Assembly: GCF_003347015.1 (NCBI RefSeq)
Contig: NZ_PNFB01000007.1
Location: 1 to 64,000, forward strand
DNA: 64,000 nucleotides
DNA from: Brachybacterium sp. YJGR34
Lineage (GTDB): Bacteria; Actinomycetota; Actinomycetes; Actinomycetales; Dermabacteraceae
Reading direction: 5' to 3'
Shown here: piece by piece, positions 10,624 through 19,371 of the stretch
How positions within the stretch are numbered: position 1 is the stretch's first letter
How the letters are laid out: every line of letters begins with the position of its first letter
Notes under the pieces: generated by a model
Databases searched by the model: none
The model's input: only the letters and a program-made list of their open reading frames with translations
What the model was told of the DNA's origin: nothing
Position numbers and translations under genes: made by a program

Positions 10624-11874
10624 ATGCCGTCCTCCACCCCAAGCTCACCACCATCGACAACGACCAAGAGCGTCCATCGTCGGGGCCTCCTGGGGCTGAT
10701 TGCCATCCTCCTGTGCGCGACTGCGATCGGTGCAGTAAACCTGGCCGCACTGCAGATGGTCTCTGCTCGACTGGGGAGCTACGCCCCCGCCGCCCTTGTC
10801 GTCGGCGCCTTCGCTCTGGGTAACGCTGCCGGGCTCGTCGTCCAGGGCCGCTTGATCGACAGGTTCACTCCACCCCGGGTGCTCTATCCAGCGACCGCCC
10901 TGTTCTGTGCCGCGCTCAGCACAGCAGCCCTGTGGCACTCGACCCAGCACATCGTCTACCTCGCACTGTTCTTCCTGGCCGGCTTGTCGCTCCCGGCAGT
11001 GACCGGTGTCGTGCGCGCGGCCGTGCCCGGCATGTACCCCCAGAGACTCCACTTGAGGCTGTACGCGGCGATCGCTGTGACGTTCCAGGCCGGGATGGCC
11101 GTCGGGCCCTTGGCAGCCGTCGCCTTCTCCTCGCTGCGTGAAAGCGGCTACGCCTTCTTCGTGATCGCTGGGTTCGCGGCCACCGCCACACTCTGCCTGG
11201 CCCGGTTGCCCCACCCCAGCAAACCTGCGCCGCCCTCCCTCTCGTCGTCAAACGCTGTGCCCGCAGCATCCCGCGCACCGACTCCGGTCCACGACGAGCG
11301 CCCCTTGCTGACCCCGGGCTACATCACGGTGCTCTTCGGCACGGTCGGCTTTGGGGTGTCGATCGGAGTGGTGGCTGTCGGGCTTCCCGCGGTGCTCGAT
11401 GCGACGAGTCCCGGCCTGGTCGGAGCAGCGTTCAGCGCCCTCGCTCTCGGCGATCTCGCTGCGGGTGTGGTCTACGGGAGCCGGAACTGGTCCGGGACGC
11501 TGCGGAAGCACCTGCTGGCATCTCTGCTTTGCGCCGCCCTCGCCGCGACGCTCCTGGCGTCGTTGATCAGCTGGCCGATGCTCGCAGTACTTGGCATGTT
11601 CCTTCTCGGTGCAATGGGCACACCCGCTGGGATCGCCATGTCTGCACTGCTAGACACCGCCGTCCCCCGTTCCAAACTCACCGTGGCTTTCACGACCATG
11701 GTCGCCACGAACCTCGTTGCCGTCTCCGTGGGCAACACCGCGGGCGGAGTCATCATCGAACTCGCCACAGCATCCTCGGCGCTGTTCCTGGCTCCCCTGG
11801 CACTCATCGCAGCCGGCCTCACAGTGGCTGGACGCCGCAATTCCCTTCCTGCAGCCAGCTCGCGCCCGGAATGA
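10624..11874 (+). CDS. MFS transporter (drug efflux type)
   Basis: This is a 416-aa major facilitator with about twelve membrane helices in two halves and a cytoplasmic linker near residue 210. The loop after helix 2 reads GRLIDRFTPPRVLYP, a form of the MFS motif A, and the C-terminal half ends in a typical last helix. The chosen ATG has AAGGA 7 bases upstream; the in-frame GTG at 10597 lacks this. A palindromic operator lies in the promoter, so expression is probably induced by a ligand. It resembles the exporters of sugars, arabinose or drugs in the DHA1 group. The actual substrate is unknown. Confidence 0.88.
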   Translation: MPSSTPSSPPSTTTKSVHRRGLLGLIAILLCATAIGAVNLAALQMVSARLGSYAPAALVVGAFALGNAAGLVVQGRLIDRFTPPRVLYPATALFCAALSTAALWHSTQHIVYLALFFLAGLSLPAVTGVVRAAVPGMYPQRLHLRLYAAIAVTFQAGMAVGPLAAVAFSSLRESGYAFFVIAGFAATATLCLARLPHPSKPAPPSLSSSNAVPAASRAPTPVHDERPLLTPGYITVLFGTVGFGVSIGVVAVGLPAVLDATSPGLVGAAFSALALGDLAAGVVYGSRNWSGTLRKHLLASLLCAALAATLLASLISWPMLAVLGMFLLGAMGTPAGIAMSALLDTAVPRSKLTVAFTTMVATNLVAVSVGNTAGGVIIELATASSALFLAPLALIAAGLTVAGRRNSLPAASSRPE

Positions 11875-11917
11875 AGGCAGTTTCACGCGGCGGCAACGAT
11901 CTAGCGCGCAAAACGGT

Positions 11918-11954
11918 ATGCGGGACTGATGTTCAGATCACCTGAGTCCCGCAT
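11918..11954 (+). terminator. Hairpin after the MFS gene
   Basis: ATGCGGGACT (11918-11927) pairs perfectly with AGTCCCGCAT (11945-11954) across a 17-base loop, 44 bases after the MFS stop. There is no T-run, so it may be a weak terminator or a protein-binding palindrome. Confidence 0.45.
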
Positions 11955-12091
11955 CGTTCGGTCGAGCATCGTTCCACGGGCCGAGCCGTTCGGGCATGAT
12001 CTTGACGTCACAGCGAAGGCTGACCTCCTCAGCACAACGTCGCAGACGCCGTACGCGCCCGCACTCTGGATGGTGCTGCCAAGATGGGGCC

Positions 12092-12559
12092 ATGTCCGAG
12101 TTTCGCCTCACCAGCTATCAGCAAGAGGACCAAGAGAGCTTCGCATGCCTCGTCAAAGATGTTCACGCTGAGTTCGGCTTCAGCTACGACGCTGAGCTAG
12201 ATGCCGACCTCGACGATCCGGAGTCGCACTATCTGTTCATCCTGCTCGTGAAGTGCGGAACCTCAGTGGTCGGCAGCGCGGCACTCACTGAGCCTCGCGC
12301 CGAAACCACGATGCTCAAGCGGATGTATCTGCGACCTTCTCTTCGCGGTCTCGGCTGGGGTCGACACCTTCTCGACGGGGTGACAGAACGCGCCATTGAG
12401 AACGGGTGCAATCACATCCAACTTGATACCAGAGCTCGCCAAGTGGGCGCGCGCAGACTGTATGAAAAAACCGGCTTCAAGCTAGTCTCCCAAGACGGTG
12501 ATACTCTGTTCTACGTAAAGGATGTTCGCCCACCCAATCCCGCTACATTCAGAAGGTAG
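12092..12559 (+). CDS. GNAT-family N-acetyltransferase
   Basis: This 155-aa protein has the GNAT acetyl-CoA loop in LRPSLRGLGWGRHLLDG and the C-terminal motif GARRLYEKTGF, which defines the family. Its N-terminal part (AEFGFSYDAELDADLDDPESHY) resembles stand-alone GNATs of the PhnO/amino-acid type. The ATG has CAAGAT 6 bases before it and no Shine-Dalgarno sequence. Its GC content is visibly lower than that of the core genes, with codons such as AAA and AAT near the 3' end, consistent with acquisition from elsewhere. The acceptor is unknown. Confidence 0.87.
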   Translation: MSEFRLTSYQQEDQESFACLVKDVHAEFGFSYDAELDADLDDPESHYLFILLVKCGTSVVGSAALTEPRAETTMLKRMYLRPSLRGLGWGRHLLDGVTERAIENGCNHIQLDTRARQVGARRLYEKTGFKLVSQDGDTLFYVKDVRPPNPATFRR

Positions 12560-12999
12560 CTCTCCGATCTCCAGAAATGCCCTCATACGTCTCTGCACTC
12601 TTCATAGCTGGTCGTGGTCTCGATCCCCACTAGGCCCCCTGGTCGAAGCTGTGATCGTGGATCTGGTTACCGTCCCGGGAGAGGCGAGGACAGCAACGCG
12701 GACACCTACGCGGTTGTGTGTGTTGTGCAGATCGGCTCACGCCGAGTCGCCGGTACGAGCGCACAGCTGTTCCCTGGCTCGCGCATACATCGGAGGCCTC
12801 CCGGAAGCGTGCACGCGACACCTACCGCGACGGACTCGGCACTGGATCTTCGGAGTCGCACGTGCGCGCAGTGGAGCAGGTGGGCGACTCTGTCCTGATG
12901 TCCGGTCTTCGAGGCCACGGACTGGTCCGCAGAGAGGGAAGACATCAGCGGTCCTGGGCATGTGCTCACTGAACTCTGAGGAGCCGCTTTAATGGGTTG
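12560..12999. other. 440-bp stretch without a supported gene
   Basis: Nothing here looks like a complete gene. On the plus strand, one frame from about 12718 to 12972 has protein-like composition (EASRKRARDTYRDGLG, HVRAVEQVGDSVLMSGLRGHG) and may be the decayed end of a lost gene. There is no start, ribosome site or family match that I can support. Confidence 0.4.
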
Positions 13000-13500
13000 A
13001 TGGACGTCCGACTCTGCAGTGCCGCCGATCTGAAGTCTCTGACCGTAGCCTGGCCTGCCCCGGGAGGCGTTCACGAGGCTCATACCGCGAGGGCAGAGGA
13101 CGGCTCTCACGACTACCTCGTTGCAGGGTGCCAAGGCGAGCCGCTCGGCTCCTCAGTGATCCGCTGGACAGGGTACGAAGGTGGCGAAGGGAGCGCCGCG
13201 CATCCTGACGCTGTTGAGGTCTGCCACCTGCAGGTTCGTCCCGAGTATCGCGGGCAGTGTGTCGGCACAGCTCTGATCAAAGCCTCCGAGCGGAGAGTGC
13301 TGCGGCGAGGCCGTCGGAGCATCGCGGTCGGCGTGGCCGACGATAACCCCGGGGCACGGAAGCTGTACGAGCGGCTGGGGTTTCGTCCGACGGGGATCAT
13401 AGATGTCAGTGAATACGAATGGGTTGACGCCGACGGGGCGACTCATCACGCCCGAGAGTGCGATCAAATGCTACTCAAGGAGCTCCGCGACCAACCATAG
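13000..13500 (+). CDS. GNAT-family N-acetyltransferase
   Basis: This 166-aa protein has a clear GNAT core: VCHLQVRPEYRGQCVGTALI (motif A) and VADDNPGARKLYERLGF (motif B). In the usual R/Q-x-x-G-x-G/A loop, the position reads RGQCVG. A second ATG-like start (TTG at 12997) precedes the chosen ATG by one codon. A weak GAGGAG lies further upstream. It is the third GNAT in this part of the accessory region and is not closely similar to its neighbours, so it did not arise by recent tandem duplication. The substrate is unknown. Confidence 0.87.
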   Translation: MDVRLCSAADLKSLTVAWPAPGGVHEAHTARAEDGSHDYLVAGCQGEPLGSSVIRWTGYEGGEGSAAHPDAVEVCHLQVRPEYRGQCVGTALIKASERRVLRRGRRSIAVGVADDNPGARKLYERLGFRPTGIIDVSEYEWVDADGATHHARECDQMLLKELRDQP

Positions 13501-13655
13501 AAGGAATGCGTGTGAGCGCTTCGGAACACCACGCGCCTGAGGTTCTACGTCAGATCGTGGTCAATTGTCCCTGAGAGCGATGTGCGATCAGGTGACAGCT
13601 GCGTGCCGCGGAGGTGTGCAATAGGGGGCATAGCCGCCGACGATAGAGTCGAGTT

Positions 13656-14387
13656 GTGACTGCACACGAGGGATCCAAGCCCGCTTCCACGTTTCGGGGT
13701 GTCCTGCTCGACTGGCGAGGCACGCTCGTCGTCGCCCCCACTGACCGATGGCTCGTGGAGACGGCGCTGAGGCGCCTGGGGCGGTGCGCGGACAGCGAGG
13801 TCGTGGAACATGTGCTGGGCTCCCTGAGGGGCGCCGACAGAACTCGCGTCGACTCGTCGCAGATTGATACTGACGTCACCGCGCACCGCGTGGCGTACGC
13901 AGAGTGGTTCCGGGCCGCAGGACTCGACGGCGAGTTGTCTGCGGCGCTCTACGCAGCCGAGTCAGACGTCGCTCTCAACGAGTTCGCGCACGATGTCGGG
14001 CCGTTGTTACAGGAGCTTGCATCGGCCGGCGTGCGCATCGGGATCCTGAGCGACATCCACGTCGATCTGCGACCGGTGTTCGCGGTCCATCAGCTGCCTG
14101 ACGGTCGCCCGTGGTCAGACGTCGTCCATACGTGGACGCTCTCGTTCGAGGCGGGAGCCGCGAAGCCGGACCCGGCGATCTTCCGGGCGGCGCTCGAAGG
14201 GATGGGCATGCCTGCATCCGATGTTCTGATGGTTGGCGACCGGGGCGGCTGGGATGGTGCCGCGGTTGACGTGGGCATGACGGCGCTCGTGCTGCCGCCG
14301 CTCACGGACGCTGCTGATGAGCGGCTGCACCGAGTGCTGGATCTCGTGCTCCCCGGCCGTCTGAGTGCCGGTCACGGTCGCTGTTGA
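13656..14387 (+). CDS. HAD-superfamily hydrolase
   Basis: This 243-aa protein has the Rossmann-like HAD fold with cap. The nucleophile motif reads DWRGT at residues 19-23, motif II is GILSD, the lysine motif is GAAKPDPAIF and motif III/IV is MVGDRGGWDGAA. In HAD phosphatases the second position of DxDGT is the general acid aspartate, which is arginine here. Dehalogenases also lack it, so the reaction type is open. The GTG start has TAGAGT 6 bases upstream, a leaderless pattern. It converges with the UMP kinase gene 112 bases away. Members of the subfamily are often annotated as phosphoglycolate phosphatase-like. Confidence 0.87.
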   Translation: MTAHEGSKPASTFRGVLLDWRGTLVVAPTDRWLVETALRRLGRCADSEVVEHVLGSLRGADRTRVDSSQIDTDVTAHRVAYAEWFRAAGLDGELSAALYAAESDVALNEFAHDVGPLLQELASAGVRIGILSDIHVDLRPVFAVHQLPDGRPWSDVVHTWTLSFEAGAAKPDPAIFRAALEGMGMPASDVLMVGDRGGWDGAAVDVGMTALVLPPLTDAADERLHRVLDLVLPGRLSAGHGRC

Positions 14388-14499
14388 TGCGGGGGCGGCA
14401 TCAGTGAACCAGGTTGAGGAGCAACGCTGGGTTCGTGCGTGACAGCATCGACCAACGCACACCCCCTGATGGGAGCATGCAGATAGATCATCGAGTGGC

Positions 14500-15240
14500 T
14501 CACCCGTCTGCTTTAGAGGGGAGGTTGGCGCTGACAAGCGTGCCGATGTCCTCGCCCTCGCAGATCCGGCGCATTAGGTACTTGCGGCTCACGTCGAAGA
14601 TGTGCATGGTGAGGTCCTGCTCGCCCGCGAGAACGAAGGCGCTGGTGTCCATGACCTTGATGCCATTGGCGACGGCGTCCTCGTAGCTCAGGCGATCGAA
14701 GCGCACAGCATTGCGGTGGACGTTGGGGTCCTTGTCGTAGACAGCGTCGATGTCGCGCTTCGCGACCAACAGTGCGTCGGCATCGAGCTCGAGGGCTCGC
14801 TGCACGGACGGGTAGTCGGTGGTCACGTAAGGCTGCCCGATCCCACCGGCGAGGATCACGATGTGGTTGTGGTCTAGGTGCGAGAGCGCCCGGAGGCGGA
14901 TGAACGATTCCGCGACCGACTGCATGGGGACCGCGGTCATCACGCGGATGTCGGCGTCGGTCCGTGCTGTAAGAGCCCCTCTGAGCATGAGGGCGTTCAT
15001 CACCGTGCCTAGCATGCCGATGTTGTCAGCCTCCGCGCGTCCGATGCCCCATCCTTCTGACATCCGGCCGCGGAAGTAGTTCCCTCCGCCAACCACGACG
15101 GCGACCTGGACACCGAGCTGATGGACCGCGAGAACCTCATCGCTCAGGTGAGCCAGTCGATCAGGCTCAACACCCCAGCCGCTCTCGCCTGCGAGAGCCT
15201 CGCCTGACAGCTTCAAGACGACGCGCTTGTAGCGAGACAT
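14500..15240 (-). CDS. pyrH: UMP kinase-like amino-acid-kinase-fold protein (paralogue)
   Basis: This 246-aa protein follows PyrH along its whole length: VVLKLSGEAL at the start, the GGGNYFRG glycine loop, GMLGTVMNAL, the aspartate region and the C-terminal GIKVMDTSAF. PyrH phosphorylates UMP to UDP. The usual pyrH sits between tsf and frr; here it is alone in an accessory region beside an ASCH protein and an ABC exporter. The normally invariant TTDTAA motif reads TTDYPS, and the following segment VAKRDIDAVYD is also divergent, so the acceptor may differ. A purine-rich stretch (GGGAGAGGGCGGC) precedes the ATG as ribosome site. Altered specificity is an inference. Confidence 0.85.
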   Translation of the reverse strand: MSRYKRVVLKLSGEALAGESGWGVEPDRLAHLSDEVLAVHQLGVQVAVVVGGGNYFRGRMSEGWGIGRAEADNIGMLGTVMNALMLRGALTARTDADIRVMTAVPMQSVAESFIRLRALSHLDHNHIVILAGGIGQPYVTTDYPSVQRALELDADALLVAKRDIDAVYDKDPNVHRNAVRFDRLSYEDAVANGIKVMDTSAFVLAGEQDLTMHIFDVSRKYLMRRICEGEDIGTLVSANLPSKADG

Positions 15241-15334
15241 GCCGCCCTCTCCCTAGTACCTCGGCCCTCGATTCAAGGCCAGATTGTCGACAAGTATCTC
15301 CGAGCATGCCGTCACCAGGCATGGGAGACACGCC

Positions 15335-15664
15335 TTAGGCGCCGACCTGTTCGACGCGGAATGGGACGATGTCCACGCGGGATTCTGGCTGGATTGTGGG
15401 GTAGTGGGTGCGGAGCAAGGCCTGGAGGTCTGCGGCGACGGTTCCACCCTCGCGCTGGGCGTCCTCATCGGTGATCTGGTCGAATCGTTTCGGCTCGATA
15501 GAGTTGATGTGGCCGGGGAGGCGCTTGTACTCATCGTCGAACTCGAAGAGCAGCCATGCAGGCCCGATCGCGCAAGGTTCGTCGAATCGGGTGGTCGCCG
15601 TCTCGCTGCCGTCCAGCACGGAGTCGTAGTAGAGCGGGTGGAACCGCACCACTCGCTCGCGCAT
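15335..15664 (-). CDS. ASCH-domain protein
   Basis: This 109-aa protein matches the ASCH fold, a PUA-like RNA-binding or RNA-modifying domain. It opens with the conserved GSETATTRF motif. The middle has the strand pattern of the fold, followed by ITDEDAQREGG and a C-terminal VDIVPFRVEQV strand. ASCH proteins are proposed to act as RNA-associated coactivators; some hydrolyse N4-acetylcytidine nucleosides. The ATG gives the shortest form that keeps the domain. The frame stays open for 54 further codons upstream, so a longer product is possible. It lies 94 bases upstream of the UMP kinase on the same strand, so the two are probably cotranscribed. Confidence 0.75.
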   Translation of the reverse strand: MRERVVRFHPLYYDSVLDGSETATTRFDEPCAIGPAWLLFEFDDEYKRLPGHINSIEPKRFDQITDEDAQREGGTVAADLQALLRTHYPTIQPESRVDIVPFRVEQVGA

Positions 15665-15905
15665 CGCGCTGGGGTTGCTGTACGGGTGCGGCAAGAGCGT
15701 GCGCACCGGCGCCGTGGTCAACGCTCCGTCCAGCGGGATGATCACTGAGCAGTCGGGATGCTGGTCGAGGAGCACCTGGCGGGCAGCGGCCGCACGGGGG
15801 ATCACCCCACGGCCCCGGTTCCCCACAGCCGGAACCCAACCACGCCGGCGCGTGCCAACTTTTGACGGGGGAGCGAGGGGCAGGGGTCTCCATGAGCTCG
15901 CCCTT

Positions 15906-15938
15906 CAGCAAGACGCGCGAGAAGGTTCGCAACGGCCT
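15906..15938 (+). repeat. 33-bp direct repeat, copy 2
   Basis: This differs at one base from 9420-9452. On the minus strand it would again read RPLRTFSR followed by VLL, as in the end of the GNAT gene at 9387-9914. It is probably the tail of a lost homologue left just downstream of the ABC exporter. Confidence 0.75.
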
Positions 15939-15949
15939 TACTCCTGCTT

Positions 15950-17674
15950 CTAGCTCTGCTCGGCGAAGATTGTAGCGAACCGCCCCTCTAGGGCTAGGAG
16001 CTGGTCGTAGCTACCTTGTTCGATGACTTTGCCGTTGTCGAAGACGTAGATGCGATCCATGTCCTTCAGCGTCCATGCTCGGTGGGAGACGACGACCGTG
16101 ATCCGTCCCTGTTTCGTGCGCTGGAGCTCGCGGAAGATCTCCTGTTCGGCCTCTGCGTCGATGGAGGAGGTCGGCTCGTCGAGGATCCAGATCGGGGAGT
16201 CGCGGAGGTAGATGCGAGCCAGTGCGAGTCGCTGCCACTGCCCACCGGAGACCCCGACGCCGCCCCACTGCTCGCCGAGCTGCTGGTCGAGTCCGTCGGG
16301 CATCGCCTCCACCATATGGGCAGCATGGGCCGATCTCAGCGCGTTCCACACGTCGTCGTCGGAGACGTCTTCTCGGGCCGAGCCGAGTCGCACGGCATCG
16401 CGCACGGTCAGCTCGAACCGTCCGAACTCCTGCGTTAAGAGTCCGAAGTGGGCTAACCACGCGGACTCGCCCAGGTCTCCGCGCGTCTCCCCGTCAATCA
16501 TGACTGTTCCCGTGCCGTTATCGATGAGGCCCAGGATTGCGTTGACTGTCGTGGTTTTACCTGCGCCGTTAACGCCGACCAGGGCGATGACCTCTCCTCG
16601 AGAGGCCTCTATGTCTACTCCGGTGATCGCGTCGTGATCGCGGCCGCTGTATCGATGAGTCAAGCCCGCAGTGCGCAGGGATCGCACGTCGCTAGGGGTC
16701 GGGTGCACCCTTGTCGCGCGCCCGGCGGAGAGGAAGTCGCGTAGGCCTGAGGTAAGGGGGAGCTGTTCGATCGCGAGGCCGGCGTTCAGGCCGGCGCCCG
16801 CTGAGGCCGTCATCGCGGCCATGACTCCGTAGATACCGGCAACGGCCGGTGACTCGAGTTGGGCTCCGATGACGACAGCGACGATCGCGCCTCCAAGAAG
16901 GATCGTCGCCACGATGCCGCTGAGCGATGAGCCGACAGTTTGAGGGCGCAGCGCTCTGGCCATGATGGCGTCGATGGTGTGCCAGCGGGCGGCGACCATC
17001 TCCGCGACGCGTTCCGAGGTGCCGAGGCTCGACAGCTCCGTGGCGGAACGTTGCCGGACGATGAGCTCTCGCAGGTAGCGTTCGCGGTCGTAGTGAGGAC
17101 TGACGTGGTCCCATTGGGTCTCCCAGACGCGAGAGAGGTGCCGGGAGTAGATCAGTGGCGGGATGAGGGCGAGCAGCGTGAGCGCACCGGCGATCCAGCT
17201 GAACGTGAAGACGGTCGCGATCACTCCGATGGAGGACAGCATCGCCATCACGGCTTTCGTGTACTGGGAGAAGGACCAGGCGATCCCTTCTCCGATCGCC
17301 CGCGAGTGACGCTCGACCCGGGAGGCGATGGACGAGTTTACGAGCTCGGCTGGTGCGACGCGCGCCGCCTCCCGCACTAGTGAAGCGTTGAGGTCGGCCT
17401 GGAGGCGTTGCGCCGCACGATGCTGAAAGTCCTCACAGATTGTGGTGAGCGCTGGGGCGAAGCCGACAATCAGGACCATCACGAGGAGCAACCCAGCGAT
17501 GTCACGGAGTTGGTCCGTGCTGCCGAGAGCTTCGATCAGTGCCGCTATGACCAACACCTGTAGGGCAGGGACCGCGGCCAGCGCCAGCGAGACGATCGTT
17601 GTCCACGAGAGAATCACCGGTGCCGCGGAGAAGGAGCGCCGCGACAGCCAGGCGACAGTACTCAGTGTTTGCAT
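15950..17674 (-). CDS. ABC exporter, fused permease and ATPase
   Basis: This is a 574-aa half-transporter of the exporter class. Six membrane helices occupy about residues 20-300 (VLVIAALIEAL, LLLVMVLIVGF, AMLSSIGVIATVF and others). The nucleotide-binding domain follows: Walker A GVNGAGKTT, signature VSGGQWQR, Walker B PIWILDEPTSSID and H-loop VVSHR. The layout resembles peptide and lantibiotic exporters without a peptidase domain. The chosen ATG has GGGAGCGAAG just upstream; the 40 extra codons reaching 17794 come from repeat copy B. It heads a minus-strand group with the ASCH and UMP kinase genes. No precursor peptide gene was found beside it. Confidence 0.88.
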   Translation of the reverse strand: MQTLSTVAWLSRRSFSAAPVILSWTTIVSLALAAVPALQVLVIAALIEALGSTDQLRDIAGLLLVMVLIVGFAPALTTICEDFQHRAAQRLQADLNASLVREAARVAPAELVNSSIASRVERHSRAIGEGIAWSFSQYTKAVMAMLSSIGVIATVFTFSWIAGALTLLALIPPLIYSRHLSRVWETQWDHVSPHYDRERYLRELIVRQRSATELSSLGTSERVAEMVAARWHTIDAIMARALRPQTVGSSLSGIVATILLGGAIVAVVIGAQLESPAVAGIYGVMAAMTASAGAGLNAGLAIEQLPLTSGLRDFLSAGRATRVHPTPSDVRSLRTAGLTHRYSGRDHDAITGVDIEASRGEVIALVGVNGAGKTTTVNAILGLIDNGTGTVMIDGETRGDLGESAWLAHFGLLTQEFGRFELTVRDAVRLGSAREDVSDDDVWNALRSAHAAHMVEAMPDGLDQQLGEQWGGVGVSGGQWQRLALARIYLRDSPIWILDEPTSSIDAEAEQEIFRELQRTKQGRITVVVSHRAWTLKDMDRIYVFDNGKVIEQGSYDQLLALEGRFATIFAEQS

Positions 17675-17765
17675 CTTCGCTCCCGCGCTACCGTCGTCGG
17701 CTGAACCGCCACCACTATGCCAAGCCTTAGGCCCCCACGGAGGCGAAAGCTCCAGTTGCGCTCTC

Positions 17766-17917
17766 GGGCGTACCTCACGGCGCAGAAGTGTCATGAAACT
17801 GCCGTTTCGGACCCTGTGGGACGGGGGAGCCTACGGTGCCGTAGCTGTCACGCAGGGTGGCGCTCAAGGTGACAGATGTGTCCGGTTGAGGTGTCACCAA
17901 CTCGTGTATCAGTCCCA
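17766..17917 (+). repeat. Dispersed ~150-bp repeat, copy B
   Basis: This direct copy is almost identical to copy C (20640-20795). Both carry CAGAAGTGTCATGAAAC, GCCGTAGCTGTCACGCAG and GGTGACAGATGTGTCCGG. Its left end GGGCGTACCTC is a decayed form of the palindrome seen in copy C. It lies just upstream of the ABC exporter and adds a false N-terminal extension to it. Confidence 0.8.
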
Positions 17918-17971
17918 GATGCTGGCACGCCAGCATGATGGAAGCAGACCCTCGAGCACCGAACGGATCCC

Positions 17972-18336
17972 ATGAGCACCAGCGACACGAACAGCCCCTC
18001 CCCGCGCCGCAACACGGGCGAGGGCTAGCAACCTCCGCCGGCGACATTTGCACGGCGCTTCGCCCCCTCGAGCACGTCCAGGACGTCCTCTCGATCAGTC
18101 GCAGCCAGGCGTACGCCCTCGTGCGCTCCGGCGACCTGCGAGCGAGCCGTGTCGGCGGCGGTGGACAGTGGAGAGTCGAGCTCACCGAACTCGAGGGGTG
18201 CATCGAACGCGGTTACCAGGCTGCGGCCGCGGCGCTCTCGGACGAGGACTCCGACTGGAGCCCTATATCGTCGCGTCCATGCCCCCCGACGACTGGCAGC
18301 GCCTCTCCATCGCCGACCTCCTGCGCCTTGATGTAG
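17972..18336 (+). pseudogene. Helix-turn-helix (excisionase/BldC-like) protein, frameshifted
   Basis: A plausible start ATG at 17972 leads into MSTSDTNSPSPRRN and then hits a stop at about 18026. In another frame a clear winged HTH follows: EHVQDVLSISRSQAYALVRSGDLRA, with GQWRVELTELEGCIERGY after it. This is the small MerR/excisionase-type DNA-binding domain common in actinobacteria (about 80-100 aa). After DEDSDW the sequence again leaves the family pattern. I read this as a gene broken by at least one frameshift, though a shorter functional product cannot be ruled out. It lies between repeat copies B and C. Confidence 0.6.
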
Positions 18337-18389
18337 CGCTACACGGTGCCAATACAGCTACTCTGCGATCTTCTGCCTGCGAGACTGGA

Positions 18390-18884
18390 ATGTCAACATC
18401 AGCCTCTGATCAGAGTGTGGCAACTCCAATCGAGGGGAGGCGGCCACCCCTGACGGTTCGGTGCGTGGTGGGATTATCCGCCATAATTCTGCTTACAGTC
18501 TCCTGCACTGCCCGACATAACGAGCCAGGTCGCGACGAGAACGACACTTCGAGCCCCGTGAGCAGCGCAATATCCAGCCGTATGCTCCAGGCTTGCCTGG
18601 ACGCTTCAGATGAGGCCTGGATCGAGCGTGACGACCTCGCGGTATTTGATGACTATCCCGATCCTTCGGATTGGCATTCATGTATCAGCGATATTGATTC
18701 GGAACCCACCCGCTCCGATGTACTGCATGCGTTCCCGCCTGGAGGTGTCGAGTCATGGCTGAGGGAGTCCCATCTTCCGCCTAACTGCACGGACGACTCG
18801 AACTTCGGCAAACTGTTCATTACCAATGGTAAAGACACGTTCCGAGTGAAGCTATTGGGTTGCGGGGTTGCCGAGGCTGTGTAA
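18390..18884 (+). CDS. Putative secreted lipoprotein of unknown function
   Basis: This 164-aa protein has a basic N-terminus, a hydrophobic stretch at about residues 25-38 (VVGLSAIILLTVS) and then Cys39, which could be lipidated although the -3 residue is threonine rather than leucine. After cleavage the mature part is acidic with four cysteines, the last in the sequence KLLGCGVAEAV. I do not recognise the domain. Its base composition is less GC-rich than the core genes. There is no strong ribosome site. It sits alone between a broken HTH gene and a gene-poor stretch, inside the segment bounded by repeats B and C. Confidence 0.6.
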   Translation: MSTSASDQSVATPIEGRRPPLTVRCVVGLSAIILLTVSCTARHNEPGRDENDTSSPVSSAISSRMLQACLDASDEAWIERDDLAVFDDYPDPSDWHSCISDIDSEPTRSDVLHAFPPGGVESWLRESHLPPNCTDDSNFGKLFITNGKDTFRVKLLGCGVAEAV

Positions 18885-18989
18885 AGTCGGCACAGTAGTG
18901 CTTAACGCGCGGTAAGGCCAAAATGGGCGAGGCGCGCCCTAGTTGCTGGCAGGAGCCGCAGTATGTTCCACTTCTGCAGCCCGTCCATG

Positions 18990-19205
18990 TCAGGCCTGCT
19001 CGATAATTTCGCGGGCAGCCGCGTTGCGCTGGTGGCGGTAGAGCGCCGCCCGGGCCCACGCCTCGAGATGCGCAGCCTCCTCGGCAGCGCGCCACTTCGC
19101 ACGTTCCTCGGCGGCGACCGCGAGCTTGTGATCCACGCCCTCGGGTCCACGGGCGGTCGACCGAACTTGGGACTGATGCGCACGACTGCGTCACGCGATC
19201 TGTGG
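18990..19205 (-). pseudogene. Decayed 3' end of an unknown helical protein
   Basis: On the minus strand one frame from about 19205 down to the TGA at 18990 reads as a charged, alanine-rich helix (VDHKLAVAAEERAKWRAAEE, then AREIIEQA at the end). The composition is that of a true coiled helix and not of antisense noise, but there is no start codon and the frame is closed upstream by TGA. The rest of 18885-19371 holds nothing else that I can support. Confidence 0.35.
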
Positions 19206-19371
19206 CGCTGGAGAGCGTTCCAGGAAGGATGTACACCCCATCCCCTCCCTTTCCGCAGGACCTCCGTGACGACGTCGTGCGCGTCGGTCCCTTCAGTCGA
19301 TGCAACGCTTCGTTGCCTATCGCGGAGTTGGATCCCTTCTGGAGTACGCGTCGGGCAGGAACTCTGCACGA

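Noticed and set aside
12718..12972. Possible protein fragment in the gap between two GNAT genes
   Set aside because: The composition is partly protein-like, but there is no start, no ribosome site and no family, so it is only mentioned in the gap entry.
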